Below, piece after piece: positions 1-7,815 of a DNA stretch of 29,521 bases. The stretch is from Candidatus Treponema excrementipullorum (GTDB lineage: Bacteria > Spirochaetota > Spirochaetia > Treponematales > Treponemataceae), in contig JAHLFV010000115.1 of assembly GCA_018883625.1 (NCBI GenBank), positions 1 to 29,521 on the forward strand. Direction: 5' to 3'. Position numbers and translations under genes: made by a program. A model generated the notes under the pieces. It was not told the origin of the DNA. It ran no database searches and saw only the letters and a program-made list of their open reading frames with translations. The first letter of the stretch is position 1; the number at the start of each line of letters is the position of its first letter.

Positions 1-1
1 C

Positions 2-433
2 GACTTAACCACAGACAGTGTTGGCGTTGTAGACAGAGCCGGAAAGCTTATCGAAGGTGTTGTTCCCAGCATTGAAAGAACAGGAAAACTTATTGACGAA
101 ATTGCAGCTGCCAGTCGTCAGCAAGATTCCAGTATGCAAGAACTTCAGGATGCAATCCACGAAATGGAGGCTGCTGCTGAGGAAAATACCTCCGCTTCAG
201 AACAGTTGTCTGAAATTGCCCAAGTCCTTAACGAACATGCCGACAACTTGATGCAGGAAATTGCATTCTTTAAAATTGATATGGACGGAGCTTCCGAAAT
301 CATACAGGAGAGAAAACCTGTAGTTACACCACAGGTATCAACTCCTAAAAACTTCAGTGCACCTTCCAGTGTAAATGTAAATACGACAAGTTCTCCATCA
401 GATTTTGATGATGAGTTTTCTGAGTTTGATTGA
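2..433 (+). CDS. methyl-accepting chemotaxis protein, C-terminal end (partial)
   Basis: Open from the first complete codon in frame 2, so the 5' part lies outside the window. About 144 residues are visible. They carry the tail of an MCP cytoplasmic signalling rod: heptad-like helices with IDEIAAASRQQ, a methylation-helix-like stretch (EMEAAAEENTSASEQLSEIA) and then a flexible, Ser/Thr/Pro-rich linker ending in the acidic, aromatic FDDEFSEFD. In the family this rod binds CheA/CheW at its tip and is methylated by CheR on Glu/Gln in the helices near the ends. The acidic end could be a tether for CheR or CheB, but that is inference. No ligand-binding or membrane part is visible, so the stimulus cannot be guessed. 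A strong terminator follows 20 nt after the stop. Confidence 0.9.
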   Translation, partial: DLTTDSVGVVDRAGKLIEGVVPSIERTGKLIDEIAAASRQQDSSMQELQDAIHEMEAAAEENTSASEQLSEIAQVLNEHADNLMQEIAFFKIDMDGASEIIQERKPVVTPQVSTPKNFSAPSSVNVNTTSSPSDFDDEFSEFD

Positions 434-453
434 TAAGTAACATCTTGGAAAAT

Positions 454-490
454 AAAAAGCACTTTTGAGGACCTCAAAAGTGCTTTTTTT
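454..490 (+). terminator. bidirectional intrinsic terminator
   Basis: Arms of 17 bp (454-470 and 472-488) pair perfectly around a single central base, flanked by A5 on the left and T7 on the right. It can therefore end both the chemoreceptor transcript (plus) and the citrate synthase/aminopeptidase transcript (minus). Confidence 0.92.
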
Positions 491-536
491 ATACTCGAAT
501 AGGATTGCAGTGAATTATTACCGCAAAACCCACAGG

Positions 537-1664
537 TCAAAATTGCAATACACCGTCCAAAAGAACGGTTTTCTCGCTACCGTCTTCGTACATAAACACA
601 ATTGTAGGATTTTTAATAACTCCGTCTAAATGAATCAAAGCACTGGCATCGTTATCATAGTTTTCCCCGATAGCGATATGACATGTATTGAATGCTTTTT
701 CATCTTCCAGCATATTGCCTTTAATTGACGCTGCAGGATTTAAACCTATACCTAATTCTCCGATATTTCTGGCATTACGACGATAACTTTCTGCCACGTC
801 TTTAGGCAATCTGCCATCCTCTCCCATTTCCTTGGCAGAACGTTCTGCAGTGGTAATGGTATCTAAAAGCATGTCAGCTTCTTTACCACCTCGAATATCT
901 GTTATAAATCCGTTTTCTACAACAGTTTCTATGGGAGTTTCGATTTTCACTGTACCGTATTTTACTGCAATAGAACCGTCAAACACAATTTTACCCTGAC
1001 ATCCGGTAGACATCCCGTCGCCTACTACAGGACTGATAAATACTTCCCCGGCAGGAATATTTCCACCGCTACCACCTTTTGTAAAATCACCATCGTCAGA
1101 CATAGGATTTCTGCCTTTAACTGGGATCACAACGTCGGTACCGGCAGGAGCCGTTATATGGACTCGCTCTACATTTTTATACAGTTCACATAAGGTGGAA
1201 CATCTTTTTTTCAGCAACGGATAATCAATATCAACTGTACTGTTAAACATGTCCAGAGTTATTCCCGGAGTCCATACAGCCCGCATGTTTTTTCGACTTC
1301 TCAGCATATAGTCAAATACATGGTCGTATGTATCCCCATCTTCTCCCACATAGGGATTTGTAATTGCAGCGGCATCTTTACCTAGTTTTTCTGCAGAAAT
1401 AGACATACAGACATCAGGCTCTAAGGCGATGGCAGCAATGACAGCCTTGTCGGCTGCATCCAAAGAGCTTTTTACCGGCTGCGTTATAATAACAGGGTCT
1501 GCACCCACTTCCAAACATTCATCGTAAATTGCCTGAGAAATAACTTCTGTGTCGGCAACACCGTCTTTTTCTACCCTATTCGTTATGATAAGAACCCGTT
1601 CTCCGGCTTTAATGCCACATACATCGTAGACAGTTTTTTTGGCGGAGGCTCTCACATCTTTCAT
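537..1664 (-). CDS. M29-family metallo-aminopeptidase
   Basis: 375 residues, close to the usual 370-410 for the M29 (AmpS/aminopeptidase T) family. These are cytoplasmic two-metal enzymes that remove N-terminal residues from peptides. The metal-ligand set can be seen in order in the C-terminal half: Glu in IPAGEVFISP, Glu in NIGELGIGLNP, His in CHIAIGENYDND with the following Tyr, and the His/Asp of IHLDGV. The N-terminal half has the family's Rossmann-like part (GERVLIITN, ADPVII). The ATG lies one nucleotide after the stop codon of the upstream citrate synthase, with GGGAG inside the end of that gene, so translation is probably coupled. The family also contains NicX-type dioxygenases, but the full peptidase ligand set favours a peptidase. 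Role is probably peptide catabolism in an amino-acid-using spirochaete (inference). Confidence 0.88.
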   Translation of the reverse strand: MKDVRASAKKTVYDVCGIKAGERVLIITNRVEKDGVADTEVISQAIYDECLEVGADPVIITQPVKSSLDAADKAVIAAIALEPDVCMSISAEKLGKDAAAITNPYVGEDGDTYDHVFDYMLRSRKNMRAVWTPGITLDMFNSTVDIDYPLLKKRCSTLCELYKNVERVHITAPAGTDVVIPVKGRNPMSDDGDFTKGGSGGNIPAGEVFISPVVGDGMSTGCQGKIVFDGSIAVKYGTVKIETPIETVVENGFITDIRGGKEADMLLDTITTAERSAKEMGEDGRLPKDVAESYRRNARNIGELGIGLNPAASIKGNMLEDEKAFNTCHIAIGENYDNDASALIHLDGVIKNPTIVFMYEDGSEKTVLLDGVLQF

Positions 1665-1665
1665 G

Positions 1666-3012
1666 TTATCTTTCTCCCATGGATCGATATTCTTTATGTC
1701 CGGCTACAGACTTATAAGCAGGACGGATGATTTTTCCGTTGTTAGCCAATTCTTCGATGCGGTGAGCGGACCACCCTGCTAAACGGGCAGTGGCAAACAA
1801 TGGGGTATACAGAGCAGGAGGCAAATCAAGCATTTTATAAACAAAACCGGAATAAAAATCGATATTGGCACTGACACCTTTATACATTTTTCTTCGATGA
1901 CTGATAACTTGAGGTGCCAAAGTTTCTATCTTGGAATAAAAATCGTATTCTTCCTCCGCACCTTTTGAATAAGCCAATTCCTTAACAAATTCCCGCAAAA
2001 TCAAAGAACGGGGATCGGAAAGAGAATACACAGCATGCCCGATACCGTATACAAGACCACTTTTGTCAAAGGCTTGTTTATCAAGAATTTTTTCTATGTA
2101 GGCGGAAATCTCGTCTTCATCCTTCCAGTCGGAAATATGTTCTTTCATGTCTTCAAACATTCTGATAACTTTGATATTGGCTCCGCCGTGGCGGGGACCT
2201 TTTAATGAACACAGAGAGGCAGCCATAGCAGAATAGGTATCTGTACCGGAAGAAGTAACTACATGGTTTGTAAAAGTAGAGTTATTACCGCCACCGTGCT
2301 CGGCGTGGAGCACCAAAGCCAAATCCAAAATACGGGATTCCAACTCCGTAAATTTTGAGTCAGGGCGCAACATGTGCAAAATATTTTCTGCAATGGAAAG
2401 CTCTGGATCGGGACTGTGAATGATTAAACTTTGCTTGTTGTAGTAGTATGCATATGACTGATACCCATAAATCATCAAGCTAGGAAATTGAGCTATAAGA
2501 CGCAAACACTGTCTTAATACATTCGGAATAGAAATATCTTCTGCTTTGTCATCATAGGTGTACAAGGTTAAGACACTGGTAGCTAACTGGTTCATCATAT
2601 CGTGACCGGGAGCATTCATAATAGTATTACGCAAGAACTCGTCCGGCAAAGTCATGAGTTCACCCAGCACTTTTCTGAATTCCTGATATTCTTCTTTGGA
2701 GGGCAATTTTCCCATTAAAAGCAAATAAGCTATTTCTTCGTACCCCATCCGTTTATCTTGTAAAAAACCTTTTACTAAATCACGGATATCATACCCTCTG
2801 TAAAATAGCCGTCCATCACAGGGAATTAAGTCACCATCTTCGATTCTATATGCCATAACTTCGGAGATTTCCGTCAATCCGGCTAAAACACCCTTACCGC
2901 TGATATCTCGTAATCCCCGTTTTACTTCATATTTTGTGTATAATTCAGTGTCAATTATACTACTGGCAGTAGCTGCTTCACTGTATTGTAACAATACATT
3001 ATCCAGTAACAT
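1666..3012 (-). CDS. gltA: citrate synthase
   Basis: 448 residues from the chosen ATG at 3012. Condenses oxaloacetate and acetyl-CoA to citrate in the cytoplasm. The family signatures are all present: RGYDIRDL near the N terminus, LHAEHGGGNNSTF with the first catalytic His, GPRHGGAN, GIGHAVYSLSDPR with the second catalytic His, and ANIDFYSGFVY with the catalytic Asp. An in-frame ATG at 3075 is rejected because it overlaps the -35 box and has no ribosome site; 3012 has GGAGG six bases upstream. The protein has a longer N-terminal lead than minimal bacterial enzymes. A 2-methylcitrate synthase cannot be excluded by eye. The gene is followed by an aminopeptidase with a 1-nt gap, so the two are one transcript. 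Without other TCA genes in view, a role in glutamate synthesis is a reasonable inference. Confidence 0.9.
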   Translation of the reverse strand: MLLDNVLLQYSEAATASSIIDTELYTKYEVKRGLRDISGKGVLAGLTEISEVMAYRIEDGDLIPCDGRLFYRGYDIRDLVKGFLQDKRMGYEEIAYLLLMGKLPSKEEYQEFRKVLGELMTLPDEFLRNTIMNAPGHDMMNQLATSVLTLYTYDDKAEDISIPNVLRQCLRLIAQFPSLMIYGYQSYAYYYNKQSLIIHSPDPELSIAENILHMLRPDSKFTELESRILDLALVLHAEHGGGNNSTFTNHVVTSSGTDTYSAMAASLCSLKGPRHGGANIKVIRMFEDMKEHISDWKDEDEISAYIEKILDKQAFDKSGLVYGIGHAVYSLSDPRSLILREFVKELAYSKGAEEEYDFYSKIETLAPQVISHRRKMYKGVSANIDFYSGFVYKMLDLPPALYTPLFATARLAGWSAHRIEELANNGKIIRPAYKSVAGHKEYRSMGER

Positions 3013-3045
3013 TTTTTCCTCCAAACAACAATTTTTACTCTTTAA

Positions 3046-3075
3046 ATAATATCCCATAATAGGGCAATCCGTCAA
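3046..3075 (-). promoter_or_regulatory. promoter of gltA-aminopeptidase operon
   Basis: On the minus strand TTGACG (3075-3070), an 18-nt spacer and TATTAT (3051-3046). The predicted start is about 27-30 nt before the ATG at 3012, consistent with the GGAGG that decides that start. Confidence 0.6.
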
Positions 3076-3130
3076 ATAACATATCCAATAAATTTTTGTT
3101 TATTTTCTTCATATATTACTTAGTTTTGAT

Positions 3131-3159
3131 TTGACAATCCACTTTTCTTATGATACCTT
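3131..3159 (+). promoter_or_regulatory. promoter of RNase Y gene
   Basis: TTGACA (3131-3136), 17-nt spacer, TACCTT (3154-3159). The -35 is perfect and the -10 is weak. Transcription would start near 3166, which excludes the in-frame ATG at 3150 and supports translation from 3198. Confidence 0.5.
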
Positions 3160-3197
3160 GTATCAGAACAATTTTAAAACAAACTAGGAATACGAAA

Positions 3198-4730
3198 ATG
3201 GATAATATTTTATTGATTATTCTACTCCCTGTTTTTGGAATTGTTCTTGGATGGACTATTCGCTGGCTATATGCCAGATTTCAACTATCTGCATCTGAAC
3301 AAAGAGCGGAACGGATTAAACAGGACGCAATAAAGGAAGCGGAAGCTCAGAAAAAGGAAATTTTATTAGAGGCGAAAGAACAACTCATTCGAGAACAAAA
3401 ACAGCAAGAACGGGAGAACCGTGAGCGCAGAAGCGACTTGCAAAAGATGGAACGACGGCTTATCCAAAAAGAAGAAGCTTTGGATAAAAGAGACAGCGAC
3501 TTGAATAAGCAAGAGCAATCTTTTGTTTCTCGGGAACAGGAAATTTCAAAGCGAGAAATTTCTCTTTCCGAAAAAGAAGAGCACTGTCGTCAAGAATTGG
3601 AACGAATTTCAGGATTGACGGCTCAGGAAGCCAAGAATTTAATTATTCAGGATTTGGAAAATGAAGCCCGTCATGATGCCCAAGCTCTTATTAACAAAAT
3701 AGAGCAGGAAGCTCACCTGACTTCTGAAAAGAAAGCACAGGAAATTCTGATTTCTACCATTCAAAGAATTGCAGCAGAGACCACCAGTGAGGTTACTGTG
3801 GCGGCTGTGTCTTTACCCAGCGATGAAATGAAAGGGCGCATTATCGGCCGGGAAGGTCGCAATATCCGTACTTTGGAAACCCTTACAGGCGTTGATATTA
3901 TTATCGACGATACTCCAGAGGCTGTTGTTATTTCCTGCTTTGACCCTGTTCGTAAGGAAATTGCAAAAATATCTTTGGAAAGACTTATCACTGACGGACG
4001 TATTCATCCGGCTCGCATTGAAGAGATTGTCCAAAAGGTTACCCGGGAAATTCAACAGAAGATCTATGAAGAGGGAGAAAAAGTTCTCTTTGATTTGGGT
4101 ATTCACAACATGAGTCAGGACGGTATCCGAGCTTTGGGACGATTGTACTTCCGAACAAGTTACGGTCAAAATGTGCTGTATCACTCAAAGGAAGTAGCTC
4201 TTATTGCCGGAATGTTAGCCGGAGAGTTAGGGGCAAACAGAGAACTGGCAAAACGGGCTGCCTTGCTTCATGATATCGGAAAGGGTGCCGAAAGCGATTC
4301 CGATCAAAACCATGCAGAAATCGGTATGGATATGGCACGAAAGATGGGAGAACACCCCATTGTTGTTAATGCCGTAGGTTCTCACCACTACGATATTGAA
4401 CCAAATTCCATAGAGTCCATTATTGTACAAATTGCTGATGCCATTTCTGCAGCCCGTCCGGGAGCCCGTCGGGAAACAGTGGATAACTACATCAAGCGAT
4501 TGGAAAATTTGGAAGGTTTGGCAGAAAGTTTCAACGGTGTAGAAAAAGCTTACGCCATTCAAGCCGGACGGGAATTGCGGGTACTTGTTAACAATGAAAA
4601 GATTTCCGACCAGGAAGTAAAAGACTTGGCAAGAAAAATCGCAAAACAAATCGAAACCGATTTGCAATATCCCGGACGTATAAAACTTACCATGATTCGG
4701 GAGACTAGAATCGTAGATTATGCCCGGTAA
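3198..4730 (+). CDS. rny: ribonuclease Y
   Basis: 510 residues from the ATG at 3198, which matches the usual RNase Y length (about 510-520). Membrane-anchored endoribonuclease that starts mRNA decay. Domains in order: one N-terminal membrane helix (LLIILLPVFGIVLGWTI, about residues 4-20), a long charged coiled coil rich in Glu/Lys/Arg/Gln (about 30-165), a KH RNA-binding domain with GRIIGREGRNIR (about 212-265), and an HD domain with the metal-binding pair His358-Asp359 in ALLHDIGKG. The C-terminal YPGRIKLTMIRETR is typical of the family. An earlier ATG at 3150 falls inside the promoter and would put 16 extra polar residues before the anchor, so it was not used. The ribosome site before 3198 (AGGAA) is modest. 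Single-gene unit ended by a terminator at 4805-4852. Confidence 0.95.
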   Translation: MDNILLIILLPVFGIVLGWTIRWLYARFQLSASEQRAERIKQDAIKEAEAQKKEILLEAKEQLIREQKQQERENRERRSDLQKMERRLIQKEEALDKRDSDLNKQEQSFVSREQEISKREISLSEKEEHCRQELERISGLTAQEAKNLIIQDLENEARHDAQALINKIEQEAHLTSEKKAQEILISTIQRIAAETTSEVTVAAVSLPSDEMKGRIIGREGRNIRTLETLTGVDIIIDDTPEAVVISCFDPVRKEIAKISLERLITDGRIHPARIEEIVQKVTREIQQKIYEEGEKVLFDLGIHNMSQDGIRALGRLYFRTSYGQNVLYHSKEVALIAGMLAGELGANRELAKRAALLHDIGKGAESDSDQNHAEIGMDMARKMGEHPIVVNAVGSHHYDIEPNSIESIIVQIADAISAARPGARRETVDNYIKRLENLEGLAESFNGVEKAYAIQAGRELRVLVNNEKISDQEVKDLARKIAKQIETDLQYPGRIKLTMIRETRIVDYAR

Positions 4731-4804
4731 CAGGGTATCGTTGTGTTTGTTGGGATCACTTTTCGCATCTTCTCAAGTGTGAGTGATTACAGATAACACC
4801 TATC

Positions 4805-4852
4805 AAAAAGACTGTCTCGGTAGCTTTTGCTTTCCAGACAGTCTTTTTTTGT
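4805..4852 (+). terminator. terminator of RNase Y gene
   Basis: 13-bp perfect arms (4805-4817 and 4836-4848) with an inner AGC/GCT helix in the loop, followed by T7. The A5 on the left edge may let it act weakly on the minus strand too. Confidence 0.88.
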
Positions 4853-4880
4853 GTAACGTTACGTAGAGATAAGTCTTAGA

Positions 4881-4911
4881 AAAAAATCCGTTGGGACAAG
4901 ACCGGCAACGG
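4881..4911 (-). terminator. terminator of the barrel-protein gene
   Basis: Read on the minus strand, CCGTTG (4911-4906) pairs with CAACGG (4893-4888), followed after one base by T6. It lies 60 nt past the stop at 4972. The rest of 4912-4971 shows nothing recognisable. Confidence 0.65.
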
Positions 4912-4971
4912 GTAGAAAATTATAGAGTCACCGTACTCAAAGCGGGAAGCAGAAAAAATACCGGAAAGCAA

Positions 4972-5562
4972 TCAGCGGTATAAAAATTTCAAGTACACAG
5001 AAAGAGCGTTATCGGAAAATCCTCCCCGGGGAACGTGGCGCCAGGCAGCTCCCACTACGGGAGAAACACCCTTGTTATTGTAGAAAAAATCGTATTCCAA
5101 CAAAAACCGGAAGCCATTTCCCCACTGAGTAGCGGGTTGCAACTTCCCTATAGAGACCATATCGATAAAATCATTACGACGCCCGATAAGATAATCCACA
5201 CCAAAACGAAACCCTTTCAATTCTGGATAGATTCGAAGTCCACCGTAAAATCCATAGTCAATGGAGTGGGCGTGTTCGCCATTTTTAAATTTAAAATCAA
5301 AGAGAGAATACAGTCCTCCGGCAAGAACTATATTTTTTTGAAACCGTAATTCAACACAGGCATCCGTTTCCAAAATGACCCGATAAAACCCCTTAATATT
5401 TTTTAAAGCTTCGGGATTTTCAACCAAAGAACCGGAACTCCACACTCCGCCGGTTCCTAAGGAACCACCGAATCCGAACCAATCGGAACTGTCTAGGGTG
5501 GTGGCAAAAACAGAGAAACAACACGCTACTATTAAAAATAAACCTGCATAGATAGATTTCAT
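4972..5562 (-). CDS. small secreted protein, probable outer-membrane beta-barrel
   Basis: 196 residues. A signal peptide is clear (MKSIYAGLFLIVACCFSVFA, cleavage probably after FAT or FA). The mature part alternates polar and aromatic/hydrophobic residues in short strand-like runs separated by Gly/Asn/Asp turns (GFYGGLRIYPELKGFRFGVDYLIGR, FRFLLEYDFFYNNKG) and ends in YLKFLYR, as small outer-membrane barrels do. There is a Cys pair in the leader, but no convincing lipobox. I do not recognise a named family. No ribosome site precedes the ATG; instead an extended -10 (TGTTAGAAT) ends 9 nt upstream, so the mRNA may be nearly leaderless. The gene stands alone between RNase Y and the ABC binding-protein gene and has its own minus-strand terminator. 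Confidence 0.75.
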   Translation of the reverse strand: MKSIYAGLFLIVACCFSVFATTLDSSDWFGFGGSLGTGGVWSSGSLVENPEALKNIKGFYRVILETDACVELRFQKNIVLAGGLYSLFDFKFKNGEHAHSIDYGFYGGLRIYPELKGFRFGVDYLIGRRNDFIDMVSIGKLQPATQWGNGFRFLLEYDFFYNNKGVSPVVGAAWRHVPRGGFSDNALSVYLKFLYR

Positions 5563-5571
5563 CGCTGTTTT

Positions 5572-5580
5572 ATTCTAACA
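5572..5580 (-). promoter_or_regulatory. extended -10 of barrel-protein gene
   Basis: On the minus strand TG-T-TAGAAT ends 9 nt before the ATG at 5562. A good -35 is absent, as expected of extended -10 promoters. The predicted start leaves a leader of about 2 nt. Confidence 0.45.
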
Positions 5581-5664
5581 TAAAAACATGTTTGAAACAC
5601 CCTTATTTATGCAGAAAAACCGATAAATTTTTTAGGGGAATAGCTTTAATCATGCTTATTTTAC

Positions 5665-5694
5665 TTGACTAATACTGCGCTCTTTGAATATACT
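5665..5694 (+). promoter_or_regulatory. promoter of ABC binding-protein gene
   Basis: TTGACT (5665-5670), 18-nt spacer, TATACT (5689-5694), giving a start near 5701 and a leader of about 28 nt with AAGAGG before the ATG at 5729. Confidence 0.72.
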
Positions 5695-5709
5695 AAAGTT
5701 ACTTTAGTA
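5691..5709. promoter_or_regulatory. candidate repressor operator over the promoter
   Basis: TACTAAAGT (5691-5699), one T, then ACTTTAGTA (5701-5709): perfect 9-bp arms. It overlaps the -10 box and the predicted start, the classic position for a repressor. The layout (ACTA...TAGT) resembles Trp-repressor boxes in shape, but the regulator is not in the window and that link is only suggestive. Confidence 0.7.
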
Positions 5710-5728
5710 AAATTGTAAGAGGATGAAA

Positions 5729-6706
5729 ATGAAAGGTGTAAAAATATCCATACTTATTATGTGTGCACTTCTTGTTTCGGCTTTGTGCCTTGCCGGATGT
5801 TCAAAAACAGACAACGGAACAAAGCTTCCTAAGGTAGGAATTGTTCAGTTAGTAGAACATGTTGCCCTTGATGACGCCTACAAAGGCTTTGTAGACGGAC
5901 TTGCAGAAGCCGGCTATGTAGACGGTGAAACAGTTAAAATCGATTACCAAAACGCTCAGGGAGAACAGGCAAACTGTGTTACCATCGCTCAAAAACTTGT
6001 AAATGACCAATCAGATTTGATTTTGGCCATTGCAACTCCTGCAGCCCAAGCTGTTGCAGCTTTGACAAAAGATATTCCTATTCTTATCACTGCTGTTACC
6101 GACCCGGCTTCCGCTGACTTGGTCAAATCCAATGAAATGCCAGGAACAAATGTATCCGGTACTTCTGATTTAACACCGGTAGAACAGCAAATTAAATTGG
6201 CAAAACAAATCATACCTGATTTAAAAACCATAGGGTTTTTATATTGTTCCAGTGAACAAAATTCAAAATTCCAAATCGATATTGCAAAGGGTGTATGCGA
6301 TTCTCTTGGTATTAAATACATCGACGCTACAGTTTCCAATTCCAATGAAATTCAGCAGGTTACTCAAAGTTTAGTGGGCAAAGTAGATGCAATTTACTCA
6401 CCTACCGACAATATGATAGCCGCCGGCATAGCTACCGTTGCATTGGTTGCAGAACCGGCAAAAATCCCCGTTTTCTGCGGAGAAACAGGCATGGCTTCTA
6501 ACGGCGGACTGGCAACCTATGGTATTAACTATTACGAATTGGGAAAACAAACAGCAAAACAAGCAGTTTCCATTTTGAAAGACGGAAAAAATCCTGCGGA
6601 AATGCCCATCGAATATTTGGAAAATGCTGATTTGTACATTAACAAGAAAACCGTTGACGCTTTAGGAATAACTATTCCCACAGAGCTTCAGTATGGAATT
6701 AAATAA
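5729..6706 (+). CDS. ABC transporter substrate-binding lipoprotein (ABC_sub_bind/TrpX-like)
   Basis: 325 residues. Lipoprotein signal with lipobox CLAGC (Cys at residue 24), so it is anchored to the membrane and faces the periplasm. The mature part has the two-lobed PF04392 pattern: KVGIVQLVEHVALDDAYKGFVDGLAEAGY at the start, ILAIATPAAQAVAALTKDIPILITAVTDP, then GTSDLTPVEQQIKLAKQI and the second-lobe IYSPTDNMI and VFCGETGMASNGGLATYGINYYELG. Members of this family with this type of permease/ATPase have been proposed as tryptophan/tyrosine or other amino-acid importers; the substrate is not proven here. ATG at 5723 is too close to AAGAGG; the second ATG at 5729 has correct spacing. The gene is followed by hairpins at 6705-6731 and 6772-6802, so it may be made in excess over the membrane parts. 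Confidence 0.9.
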   Translation: MKGVKISILIMCALLVSALCLAGCSKTDNGTKLPKVGIVQLVEHVALDDAYKGFVDGLAEAGYVDGETVKIDYQNAQGEQANCVTIAQKLVNDQSDLILAIATPAAQAVAALTKDIPILITAVTDPASADLVKSNEMPGTNVSGTSDLTPVEQQIKLAKQIIPDLKTIGFLYCSSEQNSKFQIDIAKGVCDSLGIKYIDATVSNSNEIQQVTQSLVGKVDAIYSPTDNMIAAGIATVALVAEPAKIPVFCGETGMASNGGLATYGINYYELGKQTAKQAVSILKDGKNPAEMPIEYLENADLYINKKTVDALGITIPTELQYGIK

Positions 6707-6731
6707 GTTTGATAAGAATTTTATCAAACTT
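6705..6731 (+). terminator. hairpin after binding-protein gene
   Basis: Perfect 11-bp arms AAGTTTGATAA / TTATCAAACTT with a 5-nt loop, immediately at the stop codon. There is little U tract, so it is more likely an mRNA 3' stabiliser or a weak terminator. Confidence 0.55.
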
Positions 6732-6771
6732 TAATGACTACAGAACCAAGGTTTTGTAAATAAATATGTAT

Positions 6772-6802
6772 AACAGTCGGTGTAACTACCGACTGTTTTT
6801 TA
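6772..6802 (+). terminator. intrinsic terminator
   Basis: AACAGTCGGT (6772-6781) and ACCGACTGTT (6788-6797), 6-nt loop, then a T run. It separates the binding-protein gene from the permease gene. Confidence 0.88.
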
Positions 6803-6847
6803 TCTATCAGCGTATATAACAGTTTTTGCTCTGTTTTCTGCAAAATA

Positions 6848-6876
6848 CTGACATAATTCCGTAAATTTGATACTAT
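6848..6876 (+). promoter_or_regulatory. promoter of permease-ATPase-lysS genes
   Basis: CTGACA (6848-6853), 17-nt spacer, TACTAT (6871-6876). An inverted repeat CCGTAA/TTACGG (6859-6864 and 6876-6881) brackets the -10 and may be a regulatory site. The leader is about 27 nt, with AAGGA 7 nt before the ATG at 6910. Confidence 0.6.
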
Positions 6877-6909
6877 TACGGGACAGCATTTATTTGTAAG
6901 GACTACATT

Positions 6910-7815
6910 ATGGGTATTTTACTGGCTATTCAAGGGGCTGCCTCTCAGGGAGTTCTTTGGGGAATAATGGCCTTAGGGTTATACATAACATTTAAGGTAT
7001 TGGATTTTGCCGACTTAACGGTAGACGGCAGTTTTGCTTTGGGAGGCTCCGTCACTGCTGTATTGCTTGTAAACGGTTGGAATCCTTTTTTGTCTCTTCT
7101 TATAGCTTTTATTGCCGGAGGAATTTCCGGCATTATAACAGGATTACTTCACACAAAATTGGAAATTCCGGGAATTTTGGCAGGTATACTCACCATGATT
7201 GCCTTGTATTCCATCAATATCAGAATTATGGGACAGGCAAACACTCCTCTTTTAGGTGTTGATACGGTTATGAGTTTTTTTGAAGAAACTATGGGAATGA
7301 ACAGAACCCTTAGTTCTCTTGTAGTGGGAGTACTTTTTTCTGTAGTAATTATACTGATTATGTATTGGTTTTTTGGTACGGAGTTGGGAAGTGCCATCCG
7401 TGCCACGGGAAACAATGAAAAAATGGTGCGGGCTCAAGGTGTGAATACCGACAATATGAAGATTATCGGTTTGATGCTGTCTAACGCTTTGGTAGCTCTT
7501 TCCGGTGCCATGGTAGCTCAAAGCCAAGGATACGGAGACGTGGGAATGGGAACAGGAACCATTGTTATAGGTTTGGCCTCCATCATTATCGGAGAAGTCA
7601 TCTTTGGTGCACGATTTTCTTTTTGGTATAGACTGCTTTCCGTTGTTTTAGGGTCCGTTGTATACCGAATAATTATTTCTGTGGTATTACAGTTGGGACT
7701 TAAGTCTACAGACTTAAAATTGTTAACAGCAATTATCGTTGCTGCCGCTTTGGCTTTGCCGGTGCTGAAAAAACGAATTAAAACCCAAACTCCCAAGGGA
7801 GGTTCATCATGCTAA
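6910..7815 (+). CDS. ABC transporter permease (TrpY-like)
   Basis: 301 residues, strongly hydrophobic with about eight membrane helices. The N terminus (GVLWGIMALGLYITFKVLDFADLTVDGSFALGG) is the typical opening of the permease that partners ABC_sub_bind proteins and belongs to the LivH/BPD_transp_2 superfamily. The cytoplasmic loop with GSAIRATGNNEKMVRAQGVNTDNMKIIGL is the coupling segment that contacts the ATPase; the same motif is seen in branched-chain amino-acid and ribose permeases. It overlaps the ATPase gene by 7 nt, so the two are translationally coupled. It probably forms a homodimer, since only one permease gene is present. Confidence 0.9.
   Translation: MGILLAIQGAASQGVLWGIMALGLYITFKVLDFADLTVDGSFALGGSVTAVLLVNGWNPFLSLLIAFIAGGISGIITGLLHTKLEIPGILAGILTMIALYSINIRIMGQANTPLLGVDTVMSFFEETMGMNRTLSSLVVGVLFSVVIILIMYWFFGTELGSAIRATGNNEKMVRAQGVNTDNMKIIGLMLSNALVALSGAMVAQSQGYGDVGMGTGTIVIGLASIIIGEVIFGARFSFWYRLLSVVLGSVVYRIIISVVLQLGLKSTDLKLLTAIIVAAALALPVLKKRIKTQTPKGGSSC

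Noticed and set aside
3013..3075. Longer citrate synthase N terminus from ATG 3075
   Set aside because: That codon overlaps the promoter -35 and has no ribosome site; ATG 3012 has GGAGG at correct spacing.
4853..4862. GTAACGTTAC as a sixth copy of the GTTAC array
   Set aside because: The half-sites are in opposite order with no spacer; a 10-bp palindrome can be chance.
4912..4971. Small RNA or tRNA gene between RNase Y and the barrel gene
   Set aside because: No cloverleaf or promoter-terminator pair beyond the terminators already listed.
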